A stretch of 64,000 bases of DNA from Mycobacterium sp. UM_WGJ (GCF_000455125.1 NZ_AUWR01000011.1:99087-163086); one strand, 5' to 3'. Shown: positions 1 to 9,462, counted from the first letter of the stretch. Numbers and translations are program-made. The notes: generated by a model not told the origin, from the letters alone.

Positions 1-2
1 TA

Positions 3-500
3 CACATCGAAGGGCCGGGCCTGACATCGTTCGACACCCAGGATCGGGTTCTGGCCTCCCTCAACCGGTTACCGGTGATCTCCGGGCGCACCCTGGCCGT
101 CCTTGTCGACCCGGCGACCAATGGATATCGCATCGACTGGGAGCGCAGCGCCCTGCTCAGTGGCACGGTGCCCGCGCGGTTCACCCTGGCCGAGGACAAC
201 CAGACCTACGATCTGGCCGGCCAGGTCGGGCCCATGATGGAGATTCTGCAGATCCTGCGGGCCCACGGCGTCCCGGTGCAGGGGGAGATCGACATCCGCT
301 CCGATCCGGCGGTACGTCAACAGGTGGCGGCCGTGGTCCGCCGCGCCGCTGAGCGCAGCGCCGAGGCGGCAGGACCCGGCGGGGCGGCGTCGCGATCGAC
401 GGGGGAGCGCCTGCAGGAATTGGAAGCTCTGCGCAAAGACGGAATCGTCACCGACGACGAGTACCGGCAGAAACGTCAGCAGATCATTGCCGACCTCTGA
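3..500 (+). CDS. SHOCT-domain protein, 5' end outside window
   Basis: The reading frame is open from the window edge to TGA at 498-500, so the real start lies upstream; the GTG at 75 is only an internal candidate. The last 30 or so residues (ERLQELEALRKDGIVTDDEY...) fit the SHOCT motif, a short C-terminal alpha-helical domain found on many bacterial proteins and thought to mediate oligomerisation or anchoring. The preceding part has a beta-rich segment (DPATNGYRIDWERSALLSG) and an Ala-rich linker. I do not recognise the N-terminal family. Function unknown. It ends 51 bases before the next start, with a KstR-type operator in the gap. Confidence 0.7.
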   Translation, partial: HIEGPGLTSFDTQDRVLASLNRLPVISGRTLAVLVDPATNGYRIDWERSALLSGTVPARFTLAEDNQTYDLAGQVGPMMEILQILRAHGVPVQGEIDIRSDPAVRQQVAAVVRRAAERSAEAAGPGGAASRSTGERLQELEALRKDGIVTDDEYRQKRQQIIADL

Positions 501-514
501 CCATTCGCGATAGG

Positions 515-528
515 TAGAACACGTTCTA
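515..528. promoter_or_regulatory. KstR-type operator overlapping a -10 box
   Basis: TAGAACACGTTCTA is a perfect 14-base palindrome and fits the established KstR consensus TnnAACnnGTTnnA of mycobacterial cholesterol-catabolism promoters. A TAnnnT hexamer (TAGATT, 527-532) overlaps its right end and would put transcription start near 540, just before the GTG at 552. The placement suits repression of the SDR and ferredoxin reductase genes downstream. KstR itself is not encoded here. Confidence 0.8.
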
Positions 529-542
529 GATTGAGCTGCTAG

Positions 543-1382
<840 letters not shown>

Positions 1383-1412
1383 TCGTCCCTGGCCGGGAGA
1401 AACAGGGGGATC

Positions 1413-2591
1413 GTGGTGCCCGACAACGGGATCGTCATCGTCGGCGGCGGCTTGGCGGCTGTCCGCACGGCCGAGGAATTGCGGCGCGAGGAGTATGCGG
1501 GGTCGATCACGATCGTCTCCGACGAGACTCGCCCGCCCTATGACCGGCCGCCGCTGACCAAAGAGGTGCTGCGCGGGGAGCGCGACGACACCACGTTGGA
1601 GCCGCCCGAGTTCTACGCCTCCCGCGACATCACCCTGCGGCTGGACTGCGGTGCGTGCACCGTCGACACTGCCGCACAATCGGTGACGCTGGCAGACGGC
1701 ACCGTGCTGGGCTACGACCAACTCGTGATCGCCACCGGTCTGGTGCCGTGGCGTATCCCGAGCTTCGGCGACCTGGACGGCATCCGCGTGGTCCGGTCGT
1801 TCGAGGACAGCCTGGCGTTGCGCGACGACGCGGCCGGCGCCAGCCGGGCGGTGGTGATCGGCGCGGGATTCATTGGTTGTGAGGCGGCTGCCAGCCTGCG
1901 CAAGCTGGGCGTGGACGTCGTGCTGGTGGAGCCGCAGCCCACCCCGCTGGCGGCCGTGCTCGGTGAGCAGATCGGCGAACTGGTGGCACGGCTGCACCGG
2001 GCCAACGGCGTCGATGTCCGCAGCGGCGTCGGCGTCGCGGAGGTTCGCGGCGCGGGCCGCGTCGAGACGGTGGTGCTCTCCGACGGCACCGAACTGGCTG
2101 CCGACGTGGTGGTGCTCGGCGTGGGGTCGCGGCCGGCCACCGAGTGGCTGGAGGGCTCCGGTGTGGAGTTGGACAACGGGGTGGTGTGCGACGCGACGGG
2201 ACGCACCAGTGCACCGAACGTCTGGGCCGTCGGCGACGTGGCGTTCTGGCGGGGCCGCGAAGGCCACCAGGTGCGCGTCGAGCACTGGAGCAATGTCGTC
2301 ACCCAGGTCCGGGTGATGGTCCCGACCATGCTGGGCCGGGAGTCGCTGCATGACGTGGCGGTGCCGGCGTACTTCTGGAGCGACCAGTACGACGTGAAGA
2401 TCCAGTGCCTGGGCGAGCCGGAGGCTACCGACACCGTGCACCTGGTCGAGGACGACGGTCACAAGTTCCTGGCCTACTACGAGCGCAACGGCGTGCTGGC
2501 CGGCGTCGTCGGCGCGGGCCGGCCCGGCAAGGTGATGGGTGCGCGGGCCAAGATCGCCGCGGGAGCGCCGATCTCCGAAGTGCTGGGCTGA
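1413..2591 (+). CDS. FAD-dependent ferredoxin reductase (NAD(P)H)
   Basis: A 392-residue two-Rossmann flavoprotein of the pyridine-nucleotide disulfide / rubredoxin-ferredoxin reductase class. It has an N-terminal FAD site IVGGGLAAVRTAEELR, the ATG motif in LVIATGLVPW, a second NAD-binding GxGxxG (VIGAGFIGCEAAASLRK near 150) and the C-terminal FAD motif VWAVGDVA. Such enzymes feed electrons from NAD(P)H to a ferredoxin serving a P450 or Rieske oxygenase. No ferredoxin gene is adjacent. GTG codons at 1413 and 1416 are both possible; the GGGGGA at 1405-1410 is better spaced for 1416. It follows the SDR closely and may be under the same KstR-type promoter. Confidence 0.85.
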   Translation: MVPDNGIVIVGGGLAAVRTAEELRREEYAGSITIVSDETRPPYDRPPLTKEVLRGERDDTTLEPPEFYASRDITLRLDCGACTVDTAAQSVTLADGTVLGYDQLVIATGLVPWRIPSFGDLDGIRVVRSFEDSLALRDDAAGASRAVVIGAGFIGCEAAASLRKLGVDVVLVEPQPTPLAAVLGEQIGELVARLHRANGVDVRSGVGVAEVRGAGRVETVVLSDGTELAADVVVLGVGSRPATEWLEGSGVELDNGVVCDATGRTSAPNVWAVGDVAFWRGREGHQVRVEHWSNVVTQVRVMVPTMLGRESLHDVAVPAYFWSDQYDVKIQCLGEPEATDTVHLVEDDGHKFLAYYERNGVLAGVVGAGRPGKVMGARAKIAAGAPISEVLG

Positions 2592-2666
2592 CGCGGGTCA
2601 GTCAGGATCGGATCGCCCCACCAGCATCATCGTTACCGGTTCGTCGTTGAGATTGCTTCCCGGGCT

Positions 2667-2685
2667 GTAGATTTCGTGGATCTAC
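2667..2685. repeat. Inverted repeat GTAGAT-N7-ATCTAC
   Basis: A perfect 6-base-arm inverted repeat lies 76 bases after the reductase stop and about 40 bases before the GAGAA operator. It may be a second operator or a weak terminator. No T-run follows. Function not established. Confidence 0.4.
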
Positions 2686-2728
2686 GACCCTAGGTGCAGT
2701 TTCAACGGTGGTCTGGTGCTGTCGCTTG

Positions 2729-2743
2729 GAGAACGCTATTCTC
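2729..2743. promoter_or_regulatory. Palindromic operator GAGAA-N5-TTCTC, copy 1
   Basis: GAGAACGCTATTCTC is a perfect 5-base-arm palindrome 27-41 bases upstream of the phosphotransferase ATG at 2770. The same 15-base architecture recurs at 19852-19866 and 36422-36436, each time directly upstream of an acyl-CoA metabolism operon. It is inferred to be a TetR-family operator. Confidence 0.65.
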
Positions 2744-2769
2744 TGCATAGAGATTGCGAGGTGCGTGCG

Positions 2770-3816
2770 ATGGCGGACAGGCAGGCGGCACGGCTGGACA
2801 GCGGCGCGCTGGGGCGATGGCTCGACACTCAAGGTGCCCCCGGAACCGGTGAACAACCGTTGTTGGAACCGCTGCGCGGCGGCTCGCAGAACACCCTGTA
2901 CCGGGTGCGCCGGGGCGAGGCCGCGATGGTGCTGCGAATGCCGGGCGCCCGGGCGGACGCCGCCCGCGTCGACGGGCTACGGCGCGAGATCCGCCTGGTG
3001 CGGGCGCTGTCGGGAACCGACGTCCCGCACGCGCAGTTGATCGCCGCCGACGACGGCGGGGAACTGCTCGGCACACCGTTCTACGTGATGTCCGAGGTGG
3101 ACGGCTGGAACTCGACCGGCGACGCCTGGCCGGCGCCGTTCGACGCGGATCTGAGTACACGCCGCGGCCTGGCCTTCGAGCTGGTCGAGGGCGCCGCCCG
3201 CCTCGCACGAGTGGACTGGCGGGCCCAGGGGCTCGACGGGTTCGGCCGTCCGGACGGCTTCCATGAGCGTCAGGTGGACCGCTGGCTGGCCTTTTTGGAC
3301 AGCTACCGGGTACGCGACCTGCCGGGCCTGGACGAGGCCGCGGACTGGTTGCGCCACAACCGGCCGGCGCACTACACCCCAGGCATCATGCACGGCGACT
3401 ACCAGTTCGCCAACGTGATGTATGCCCACGGCGCACCCGCGAAGCTGGTCGCGATCATCGACTGGGAGATGACGACCATCGGCGATCCGCTGCTGGACCT
3501 GGCCTGGGCGCTGCTCGGCTATGACGGCGAAAACCCGCGTACCCAAGGTTATTACGCCGACCTCGCGGGCATGCCGACCCGATCGGAGTTGCGGGAACGC
3601 TACGAACAGGTCAGCGGCCTGTCCACCGAGAACATCGACTACTACCTGGTGCTGGCCAACTGGAAGTTGGGAATCGTGCTGGAGAAGACCTACGCCGCCT
3701 CGGTCACCGGTGGCCGGGTCGATCCGAAGATCGCCGCCGCCATGGGCCCGATGATCCCGCAGTTGATCAGCGCCGCAGCCGAACTCGCCCGCTCCTTACC
3801 GGCCAAGCGCAGTTGA
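2770..3816 (+). CDS. APH-fold phosphotransferase, ACAD10/11 N-domain or LvaA-like
   Basis: A 348-residue protein-kinase-like phosphotransferase. It shows the catalytic loop HGDYQFANVMY and the metal site IDWEMTTIGDPLLDLAW, both typical of the APH family and of the kinase halves of human ACAD10 and ACAD11. In that group the enzyme phosphorylates the hydroxyl of 4-hydroxyacyl-CoA so that a partner dehydrogenase-fold protein can eliminate phosphate. The ATG at 2770 is preferred over the upstream in-frame GTG at 2716 because GCGAGG sits about 9 bases before it and because 2716 would place the GAGAA operator inside the gene. An SDR and an acyl-CoA dehydrogenase follow at once, as expected for that pathway. 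Confidence 0.8.
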   Translation: MADRQAARLDSGALGRWLDTQGAPGTGEQPLLEPLRGGSQNTLYRVRRGEAAMVLRMPGARADAARVDGLRREIRLVRALSGTDVPHAQLIAADDGGELLGTPFYVMSEVDGWNSTGDAWPAPFDADLSTRRGLAFELVEGAARLARVDWRAQGLDGFGRPDGFHERQVDRWLAFLDSYRVRDLPGLDEAADWLRHNRPAHYTPGIMHGDYQFANVMYAHGAPAKLVAIIDWEMTTIGDPLLDLAWALLGYDGENPRTQGYYADLAGMPTRSELRERYEQVSGLSTENIDYYLVLANWKLGIVLEKTYAASVTGGRVDPKIAAAMGPMIPQLISAAAELARSLPAKRS

Positions 3817-3817
3817 C

Positions 3818-4579
3818 ATGGGGTACGCGGATTCACTCTTCGACCTGACCGACCGGGTGGTGCTGGTCACCGGCGGCAGCCGCGGCCTGGGGCGCGAGAT
3901 GGCGCTGGCGGCCGCCCGCTGCGGCGCCGACGTGGTGGTCGCCAGCCGCAAACTCGAGTCCTGCCAGGCCACGGCCGCGGAGATCGAGGCCGAGACGGGG
4001 CGCTCCGCGATGCCCTATGCGGTGCACGTGGGGCGCTGGGATCAGCTCGACGGATTGGTCGACGCGGCCTACGAGCGGTTCGGCCGGGTCGACGTGCTGG
4101 TCAACAATGCCGGCATGTCACCGGTCTACGACAAGCAGACCGACGTCACCGAGAAGATGTTCGACGCCGTGGTGAACCTCAACCTCAAAGGCCCGTTTCG
4201 GTTGTCGGCGTTGATCGGTGAACGGATGATGACCGCGGGCCGGGGATCGATCATCAATGTCAGCACTCACGGATCGTTGCGCCCGCACCCGTCGTTCATC
4301 CCCTATGCCGCGTCCAAGGCCGGCCTCAACGTCATGACCGAAGCGCTGGCACAGGCGTTCGGGCCGGTAGTTCGGGTCAACACCTTGATGCCCGGGCCGT
4401 TCCTCACCGAAATCTCCAAGGCGTGGAACTTCGACGAATCCGACAACCCGTTCGGCGCCGCCGCGTTGCAGCGTGCCGGCAACCCGCCGGAGATCGTCGG
4501 TGCGGCACTGTTTTTGATGTCGGACGCCTCCAGCTTCACCACCGGTTCGATCGTGCGGGCCGACGGCGGCAGTGTCTGA
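3818..4579 (+). CDS. SDR family oxidoreductase
   Basis: A 253-residue classical short-chain dehydrogenase. It has TGGSRGLGREMA near residue 18, NNAG near 92, Ser in IINVSTHGS and YAASK near 160; the C-terminus ends FTTGSIVRADGGSV as usual for the family. It starts one base after the kinase stop, so the two are translationally linked. In the lva route of Pseudomonas putida an SDR reduces the 4-keto acyl-CoA to the 4-hydroxy form, and this gene sits in the matching place between kinase and dehydrogenase. That role is inferred from context, not from residues unique to it. Confidence 0.85.
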   Translation: MGYADSLFDLTDRVVLVTGGSRGLGREMALAAARCGADVVVASRKLESCQATAAEIEAETGRSAMPYAVHVGRWDQLDGLVDAAYERFGRVDVLVNNAGMSPVYDKQTDVTEKMFDAVVNLNLKGPFRLSALIGERMMTAGRGSIINVSTHGSLRPHPSFIPYAASKAGLNVMTEALAQAFGPVVRVNTLMPGPFLTEISKAWNFDESDNPFGAAALQRAGNPPEIVGAALFLMSDASSFTTGSIVRADGGSV

Positions 4580-4601
4580 CCTACCGTAGAAGGAGCGGAA
4601 A

Positions 4602-5900
4602 ATGGCGTGGGACTTCTCTACTGAACCGGAGTTCGAGGCGAAGCTCGACTGGATCCGGACGTTCGTGCGCGACGAGGTGGAGCCGCTGGAGGTGGTGTTT
4701 CCCGGCTGCGAATACCTGCCGCTGACCGAGGAACGCCGCCGGATCGTCGACCCGCTCAAGGACCGGGTGCGCGAACAGGGGCTGTGGGCGCCGCATCTGG
4801 GGCCGGAGCTGGGCGGCCAGGGATTCGGGGCGGTCAAACTGACGTTGATCAATGAGATCCTGGGCCGGTCCAGTTGGGCGCCGATCGTGTTCGGCACCCA
4901 GGCCCCCGACACCGGCAACGCCGAAATCCTGGCCCGCTTCGGCACGCAAGAGCAGAAGGACAGCTACCTGGCCGGCTTGCTGTCGGGGGAGATCTTCTCC
5001 TGCTTCTCGATGACCGAGCCGCAGGGCGGCGCCGACCCTCGGGTGTTCACCACTCGGGCCGTCCGCGACGGTGACGACTGGGTGATCACCGGGCGGAAGT
5101 ACTTCTCCTCAAACGCATCGGTGGCGTCGTTCTTCATCGTGGTGGCCATCACCGACCCGGATGTTCCGGTGCACCGCGGTGCCTCGACGTTCTTGATCCC
5201 GGCCGGAACCCCGGGCCTGGAAATCGAAGCCACCCATCACCTGGTGGGGTCGCATCCGCACGAGGCCGGCCATTCACTAGTGCATTACGCGGGCGTGCGG
5301 GTGCCGGCCGACGCGATCCTGGGCGAGCCCGGGCAAGGTTTCCTGATCCTGCAGAGCCGGCTGGCCGGCGGGCGCCTGCATCACGCGATGCGCTCGATCG
5401 GGGTGGCCCAGCGGGCCATCGACATGATGGCCCGCCGCGCCAAAAGCCGTTTCACCCAAGGCAGTTCGCTGGCTGACAAGCAGCTGGTGCAGGCGTTCAT
5501 CGCCGACTCCTATGCCGAGCTGGTCCCCTTTCGGCTGACCGTGCTGCACGCGGCGTGGCTGATCGACTCCGGCGACGAGAAGGCGGCCCGCGCCGAGATC
5601 GGGGTCTGCAAGATCCTGGCCTCGCAGGTGCTCAAGTCGATCGGGCTGCGCGCGATCCAGGTGCACGGCGCGATGGGCCTGACCGAACAGTTGCCGCTGA
5701 CCAATGTGCTCCTTGGTGGGGTGGCGCTGGGCCTGGCCGACGGCCCCACCGAGGCGCACAAGGTGAACCTGGCCCGGCTGCTGCTCAAGGACTACGACGC
5801 CGAGGACCCGGAGTGGCCCAGCGAATTCCTGGACAACCGGATCGAAGCCGCGCGCGAGAAGTACGGCGACTTGGTCGACCGGATCCCGGCGGTGCCATGA
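4602..5900 (+). CDS. Acyl-CoA dehydrogenase, ACAD10/11-type
   Basis: A 432-residue acyl-CoA dehydrogenase, longer than the usual 380-400. It has the flavin-contact segment CFSMTEPQGGADPRVF and, in place of the usual RxxFG motif, KSRFTQGSSLADKQLVQ near 285. The C-terminal half keeps VHGAMGLTEQLPL. This form matches the dehydrogenase halves of ACAD10/ACAD11, which work on phosphorylated 4-hydroxyacyl-CoA. GAAGGAG at about 4589 gives a strong ribosome site for the ATG at 4602. It is followed without a gap by a TetR gene (ATGA overlap). The assignment as dehydrogenase fold is secure; the phospho-elimination role is inferred from the adjacent kinase. Confidence 0.85.
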   Translation: MAWDFSTEPEFEAKLDWIRTFVRDEVEPLEVVFPGCEYLPLTEERRRIVDPLKDRVREQGLWAPHLGPELGGQGFGAVKLTLINEILGRSSWAPIVFGTQAPDTGNAEILARFGTQEQKDSYLAGLLSGEIFSCFSMTEPQGGADPRVFTTRAVRDGDDWVITGRKYFSSNASVASFFIVVAITDPDVPVHRGASTFLIPAGTPGLEIEATHHLVGSHPHEAGHSLVHYAGVRVPADAILGEPGQGFLILQSRLAGGRLHHAMRSIGVAQRAIDMMARRAKSRFTQGSSLADKQLVQAFIADSYAELVPFRLTVLHAAWLIDSGDEKAARAEIGVCKILASQVLKSIGLRAIQVHGAMGLTEQLPLTNVLLGGVALGLADGPTEAHKVNLARLLLKDYDAEDPEWPSEFLDNRIEAAREKYGDLVDRIPAVP

Positions 5901-6508
5901 CCACTCGTGTCGATGCCGCGGTGCACCGCGCGCTCGACGACCGCCAGCGCGAGGCCACCGCCGAGGTGGAACGCATCCTGGCCGCGGCGGTGACGGTGCT
6001 GCAGCGCAGTGCGCCCGACCCGCCCCGGGTGTGCGACATCGTCGCCGAGGCGGGCTCATCGAATAAAGCGTTCTACCGCTACTTCGCCGGTAAGGACGAG
6101 GTGATCCTGGCGGTGATGGAGCGCGGTATCGCGCTCGTGGTGTCCTACCTGGAGCATCAACTGGCCAAAGAACCCACGCCGGAAGCCAAGGTCGCGGCCT
6201 GGATCCAGGGCGCCCTGGCGCAGCTGTCCGATCCGCACCTGCTGAGCCTGAGCCGCGCCGCCAGCACCCAGCTGGCGGACAGTGCCGACCGCACGCGCTC
6301 CGATGAGGACATCCTGGCGCCGTTGCGCGATCTGCTCACCGCACCGGTCAGCGCGCTCGGCGGTGACGACCCCCGCCGGGATGCCGATCTGGTCTTTGGC
6401 GCTACCTTGTCGACCATGCGTGGCTACCTCAATGCCGGCCGGCGGCCGAAGCGGGCCGATGTGGATCACCTGGTGTCGTTCTGCCTTCGCGGGCTGGGGG
6501 TGGCCTGA
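5897..6508 (+). CDS. TetR/AcrR family transcriptional regulator
   Basis: A 203-residue regulator with an N-terminal TetR helix-turn-helix: VCDIVAEAGSSNKAFYRYFAGKDEVILAVME near residues 40-75. The start ATG at 5897 overlaps the stop of the preceding dehydrogenase (ATGA); a much earlier in-frame start inside that gene is rejected. It is co-transcribed with the kinase-SDR-dehydrogenase genes, so it may sense their acyl-CoA substrate or product. Its own operator is not certain; the GAGAA palindrome at 2729 is one candidate but is also found far away near another TetR gene. Confidence 0.85.
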   Translation: MTTRVDAAVHRALDDRQREATAEVERILAAAVTVLQRSAPDPPRVCDIVAEAGSSNKAFYRYFAGKDEVILAVMERGIALVVSYLEHQLAKEPTPEAKVAAWIQGALAQLSDPHLLSLSRAASTQLADSADRTRSDEDILAPLRDLLTAPVSALGGDDPRRDADLVFGATLSTMRGYLNAGRRPKRADVDHLVSFCLRGLGVA

Positions 6509-7476
6509 TGCGCGCGATCGTCTGCGAACAGTACGGGCCGCCGGAAGATCTGGTGCTGCGGGAGCTGCCCGACCCGACGCCCGGCCCCGGCACGCTGGTG
6601 GTCCGGGTACGGGCCGCGGCGGTCAACTTCCCCGACGTGCTGCTGATCGACGGCAAGTACCAGCTGAAGATACCGGTGCCGTTCACCCCCGGCAGTGAGC
6701 TGGCCGGCGAGGTGATCGCCGCCGGCGACGGCGTGCCCTTTGCGCCCGGCGACCGGGTGGTCGGCACGTCGTTCGTGGGCGGTTTCGCTGAGCAGGCGCT
6801 GGTGCCCGCGGCGTCGGTGAGTGCCATCCCCGACGACATCGACTACGCGGCCGCGGCCGGCTTCGGAGTCACCTACCGCACGGCATATCACGCCCTGCGC
6901 TCGGTTGCCCAAGTGGCAGAAGGTGATTGGGTAGTAGTGCTGGGTGCCGCCGGCGGTGTCGGGCTGGCCGCCGTCGACCTCGCCGTGGCGATGGGCGCCA
7001 AAGTGCTTGCCGCGGCGTCCAGCCCCGAGAAGCTGGAAGTGTGCCGCCAGCGTGGTGCGGCCGCGACGGTCGACTACGACCGCGAAGACCTCAAGACGCG
7101 GATCCGCGAGATCACCGGCGACGGCGCGCAGGCCGTGCTCGACCCGGTAGGCGGGTCCTACGCCGAGCCGGCGCTGCGCAGCCTGGCCCGCGGCGGGCGC
7201 TTCATCACCTTGGGCTATGCCGCCGGAACGATTCCGGCGATTCCGCTGAACCTGGTGATGCTCAAGGGCATCACGGTGCAGGGCATGGAGATTCGGACGT
7301 TCGCCACCGACTTCCCGGCGGAGAACGAGCGTGACCTCGCCGAACTGCAGCAGCTGTTCGCCGAGGGCAGGGTCAGCCCCTACATCGGGGCGCGTTTCCC
7401 GCTCGCCGAGGCCGCAACCGCGCTGCGCTACGTTGCCGACCGCAAAGCGATCGGCAAGGTCATCATCGACGTCTGA
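6508..7476 (+). CDS. MDR-family NADPH:quinone oxidoreductase-like protein
   Basis: A 322-residue medium-chain dehydrogenase/reductase of the zinc-free quinone reductase (QOR) branch. It shows AAAVNFPDVLLIDGKYQ, PFTPGSELAGEV, the nucleotide motif VLGAAGGVGLAAVDLA near 147 and DPVGGSYAEPALRSLARGGRF. It lacks the zinc-binding Cys residues of alcohol dehydrogenases. It starts at TGATG with the TetR stop, so it belongs to the same operon. Relatives reduce enoyl or quinone substrates with NADPH. Its end overlaps the opposing gene's end by 14 bases. Confidence 0.85.
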   Translation: MRAIVCEQYGPPEDLVLRELPDPTPGPGTLVVRVRAAAVNFPDVLLIDGKYQLKIPVPFTPGSELAGEVIAAGDGVPFAPGDRVVGTSFVGGFAEQALVPAASVSAIPDDIDYAAAAGFGVTYRTAYHALRSVAQVAEGDWVVVLGAAGGVGLAAVDLAVAMGAKVLAAASSPEKLEVCRQRGAAATVDYDREDLKTRIREITGDGAQAVLDPVGGSYAEPALRSLARGGRFITLGYAAGTIPAIPLNLVMLKGITVQGMEIRTFATDFPAENERDLAELQQLFAEGRVSPYIGARFPLAEAATALRYVADRKAIGKVIIDV

Positions 7477-7852
7477 CCCAGACCAACGTGTTGTGCGTCG
7501 TCACACCGTCGTTGGTGGTGGTCGCCGACAGCGTCAGCCGGTCGCCCTCGACGCGTGCCTGCCGCAACTGCGGGCTCGCCAGCAGCTCCGGCAGCATCGA
7601 GACACTGACGTCGTGATGCACGGTCGCGGTGTCCTCGTCGACCCGGAAGCGGCCGCAGTAGGCGATGTAGGTGGGTGGCGTCGCGTCGGCGCTGCCGGTC
7701 AGTTGAGCCGACATATAGCCGTCGGCGGTGTAGAGGATCAGACCGCGCGGCGCCGTGCCCAACGGGTGTGACACCGCGCCGGTGCCGGCGTCGACCGAAT
7801 CAAACGACGCCAACTCCCAGCCGCCCAGCAGTGCCTCGCGCAGAGTGCTCAT
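7463..7852 (-). CDS. Lipocalin-like domain protein
   Basis: A 129-residue protein that fits the lipocalin-like family (PF13924): LLGGWELASFDSVDAGTGAVSHPLGTAPRGLILYTADGYMSAQL is the characteristic opening, followed by repeated beta strands. No signal peptide is visible, so it is probably cytoplasmic. Its ATG (7850-7852) overlaps the stop of the upstream carboxyltransferase gene, which makes a two-gene operon. Members often accompany polyketide or acyl-CoA genes and may bind a hydrophobic ligand; the exact role is unknown. Confidence 0.75.
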   Translation of the reverse strand: MSTLREALLGGWELASFDSVDAGTGAVSHPLGTAPRGLILYTADGYMSAQLTGSADATPPTYIAYCGRFRVDEDTATVHHDVSVSMLPELLASPQLRQARVEGDRLTLSATTTNDGVTTHNTLVWVRRR

Positions 7853-9342
7853 CAGGGCATGATGACGGTTCGGGTCACCGGCTCGGCGGCGGCCTGGCGG
7901 CTGCGCAGCCCGCGCTGCAGGGCGGACAGCAACGCGTCGCGGGTCTCGCGGGGATCGATGAGCTCGTCGAAGCCGAGTTGCTGGGCCGAGTGATACGACG
8001 CCTGCAGTTCGGTGTCGCGCAGTTTGGCGGCCAGATCTTCCCCGGCGTGCGACGCCGCGCTGAGCGCGGCCGCACTCATCGCGCCCATCGTCGCCCCGGG
8101 GTAGGCGAATGTCGCCACCTGGGAGTCGAATCCCAGCAGCGACATCACCATGGAACCGAAGCCGTAGGCCTTGCGCAGCGTCAGATGCAGTTTCACGGTG
8201 GAGGCCGCGGTCTGGGCGGCGAACATCCGGGCGCCGGCGCGCAACACCCCGGCTCGCTCGGAGCGGCTGCCGGGCAGCATGCCGGGATTGTCGGCCAAGA
8301 ACACGATCGGCAGGTGGAACGAATCGGCGACCATGATGAAGTGCGCCGCCTTGTCTGCGGCGTCGGTGTCGATCGAGCCGGCCAGCACCTGCGGCTGGTT
8401 GGCCACCACCGCGACCGGGTGCCCGCCGAGGTGGGCCAGTGCGCAGATGATCGCCCGACCGAATCGCGGCTGTACCTCGAACCAGTCGGGCCGGTCGAAG
8501 ACGACGTCGAGCACCGACCGCATGTCGTAGACCCGGCGGTTGTCCCGCGACACGATGTCGAGCAGCTCGGGAGTGGGCCGCGGTTGTGCGGCCGCGTCCG
8601 GCGTCAGCGCGGTGGGGTAGGACCACGCGCTGGACGGGAAGTAGGACAGATACCGGCGGATGTCGTCGAGCACGGTCTCGTCGTCGGCGCCGAAGTTGTG
8701 CACCACACCGCTGGTCAGTGCGACCTCGGGACCGCCGAGGTCCTCCTTGGAGATGTCTTCGCCGGTGGATTCTTTGACCACCGGCGGGCCGGCCGTGAAG
8801 ATCGCGCCGTGCGGGCTCATGATCCGGAAGTCGCAGACCGGACCGACCAGGGCGCCGTGCCCGGCCGAGGGGCCCATCACCGCGGCGACGGTCGGCACCT
8901 TGCCCGAGCATTGCGCCTGGGCCAGCAGGTCGGTCGGGGTGCGCCCGTAATGTTCGCCGGTGGGGCGGAATCCGGCACCCTCCAACAGCATTACCAGCGG
9001 GATCTTGTCGCGCAGCGCCAGCTCGGCGATCCGGTAGCGCTTGGCGTTGCCGCCGGGACCGATGCTGCCCGCCAGCGTGGTGAAATCCTCGGCGCCCACC
9101 ATCACCGGGGAGCCGTCGATCAACCCCGAGCCGACCACGATGCCGTCGGCGGCGATCGGCCCGCCGACCATGGTGCCCAGTTCGCGGAAGCTGCCCGGGT
9201 CCAGTAGGTGCCCGATTCGGGCGCGCGCGTCGAGCTTGCCCTTGCCGTGGTGTTTGGCCACTCGCTCGGGACCGCCCATGGCCCAGGTGTGTTGGCGCCG
9301 CCGGTCGAGGTCCTCCAGAGTCTCCTGCCAGCCGTTCGTCAT
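7852..9342 (-). CDS. Acyl-CoA carboxylase carboxyltransferase (beta) subunit
   Basis: A 496-residue carboxyltransferase-domain protein of the propionyl-/methylcrotonyl-CoA carboxylase beta family. The two crotonase-like halves are visible: an N half with LEGAGFRPTGEHYGRT, AAVMGPSAGHGALVGP and a C half with AGSIDTDAADKAAHFIMVADSFHLPIVFLADNPGMLPG and FAYPGATMGAMSAAAL. It would move carboxyl from biotin to an acyl-CoA. No biotin carboxylase or biotin carrier subunit lies in the window, so it must borrow an alpha subunit from elsewhere or act as an acyl-CoA decarboxylase. It is co-transcribed with the lipocalin-like gene. Confidence 0.85.
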   Translation of the reverse strand: MTNGWQETLEDLDRRRQHTWAMGGPERVAKHHGKGKLDARARIGHLLDPGSFRELGTMVGGPIAADGIVVGSGLIDGSPVMVGAEDFTTLAGSIGPGGNAKRYRIAELALRDKIPLVMLLEGAGFRPTGEHYGRTPTDLLAQAQCSGKVPTVAAVMGPSAGHGALVGPVCDFRIMSPHGAIFTAGPPVVKESTGEDISKEDLGGPEVALTSGVVHNFGADDETVLDDIRRYLSYFPSSAWSYPTALTPDAAAQPRPTPELLDIVSRDNRRVYDMRSVLDVVFDRPDWFEVQPRFGRAIICALAHLGGHPVAVVANQPQVLAGSIDTDAADKAAHFIMVADSFHLPIVFLADNPGMLPGSRSERAGVLRAGARMFAAQTAASTVKLHLTLRKAYGFGSMVMSLLGFDSQVATFAYPGATMGAMSAAALSAASHAGEDLAAKLRDTELQASYHSAQQLGFDELIDPRETRDALLSALQRGLRSRQAAAEPVTRTVIMP

Positions 9343-9462
9343 CTGCGGCGCCTCATTTCGTTGACCATACTGAAATTCTTACTGTAGCGTCTCCCGGCGT
9401 GGGTGGAATTGGCCGCCCGGACGGGCTTTGACTATGAGTTCCCTTGCGCCGGAGTGCGACCG

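Noticed and set aside
5555-5896. Longer start for the TetR gene at 5897
   Set aside because: The extra residues lie inside the dehydrogenase gene in another frame and are not TetR-like; ATGA overlap at 5897 is a better start.
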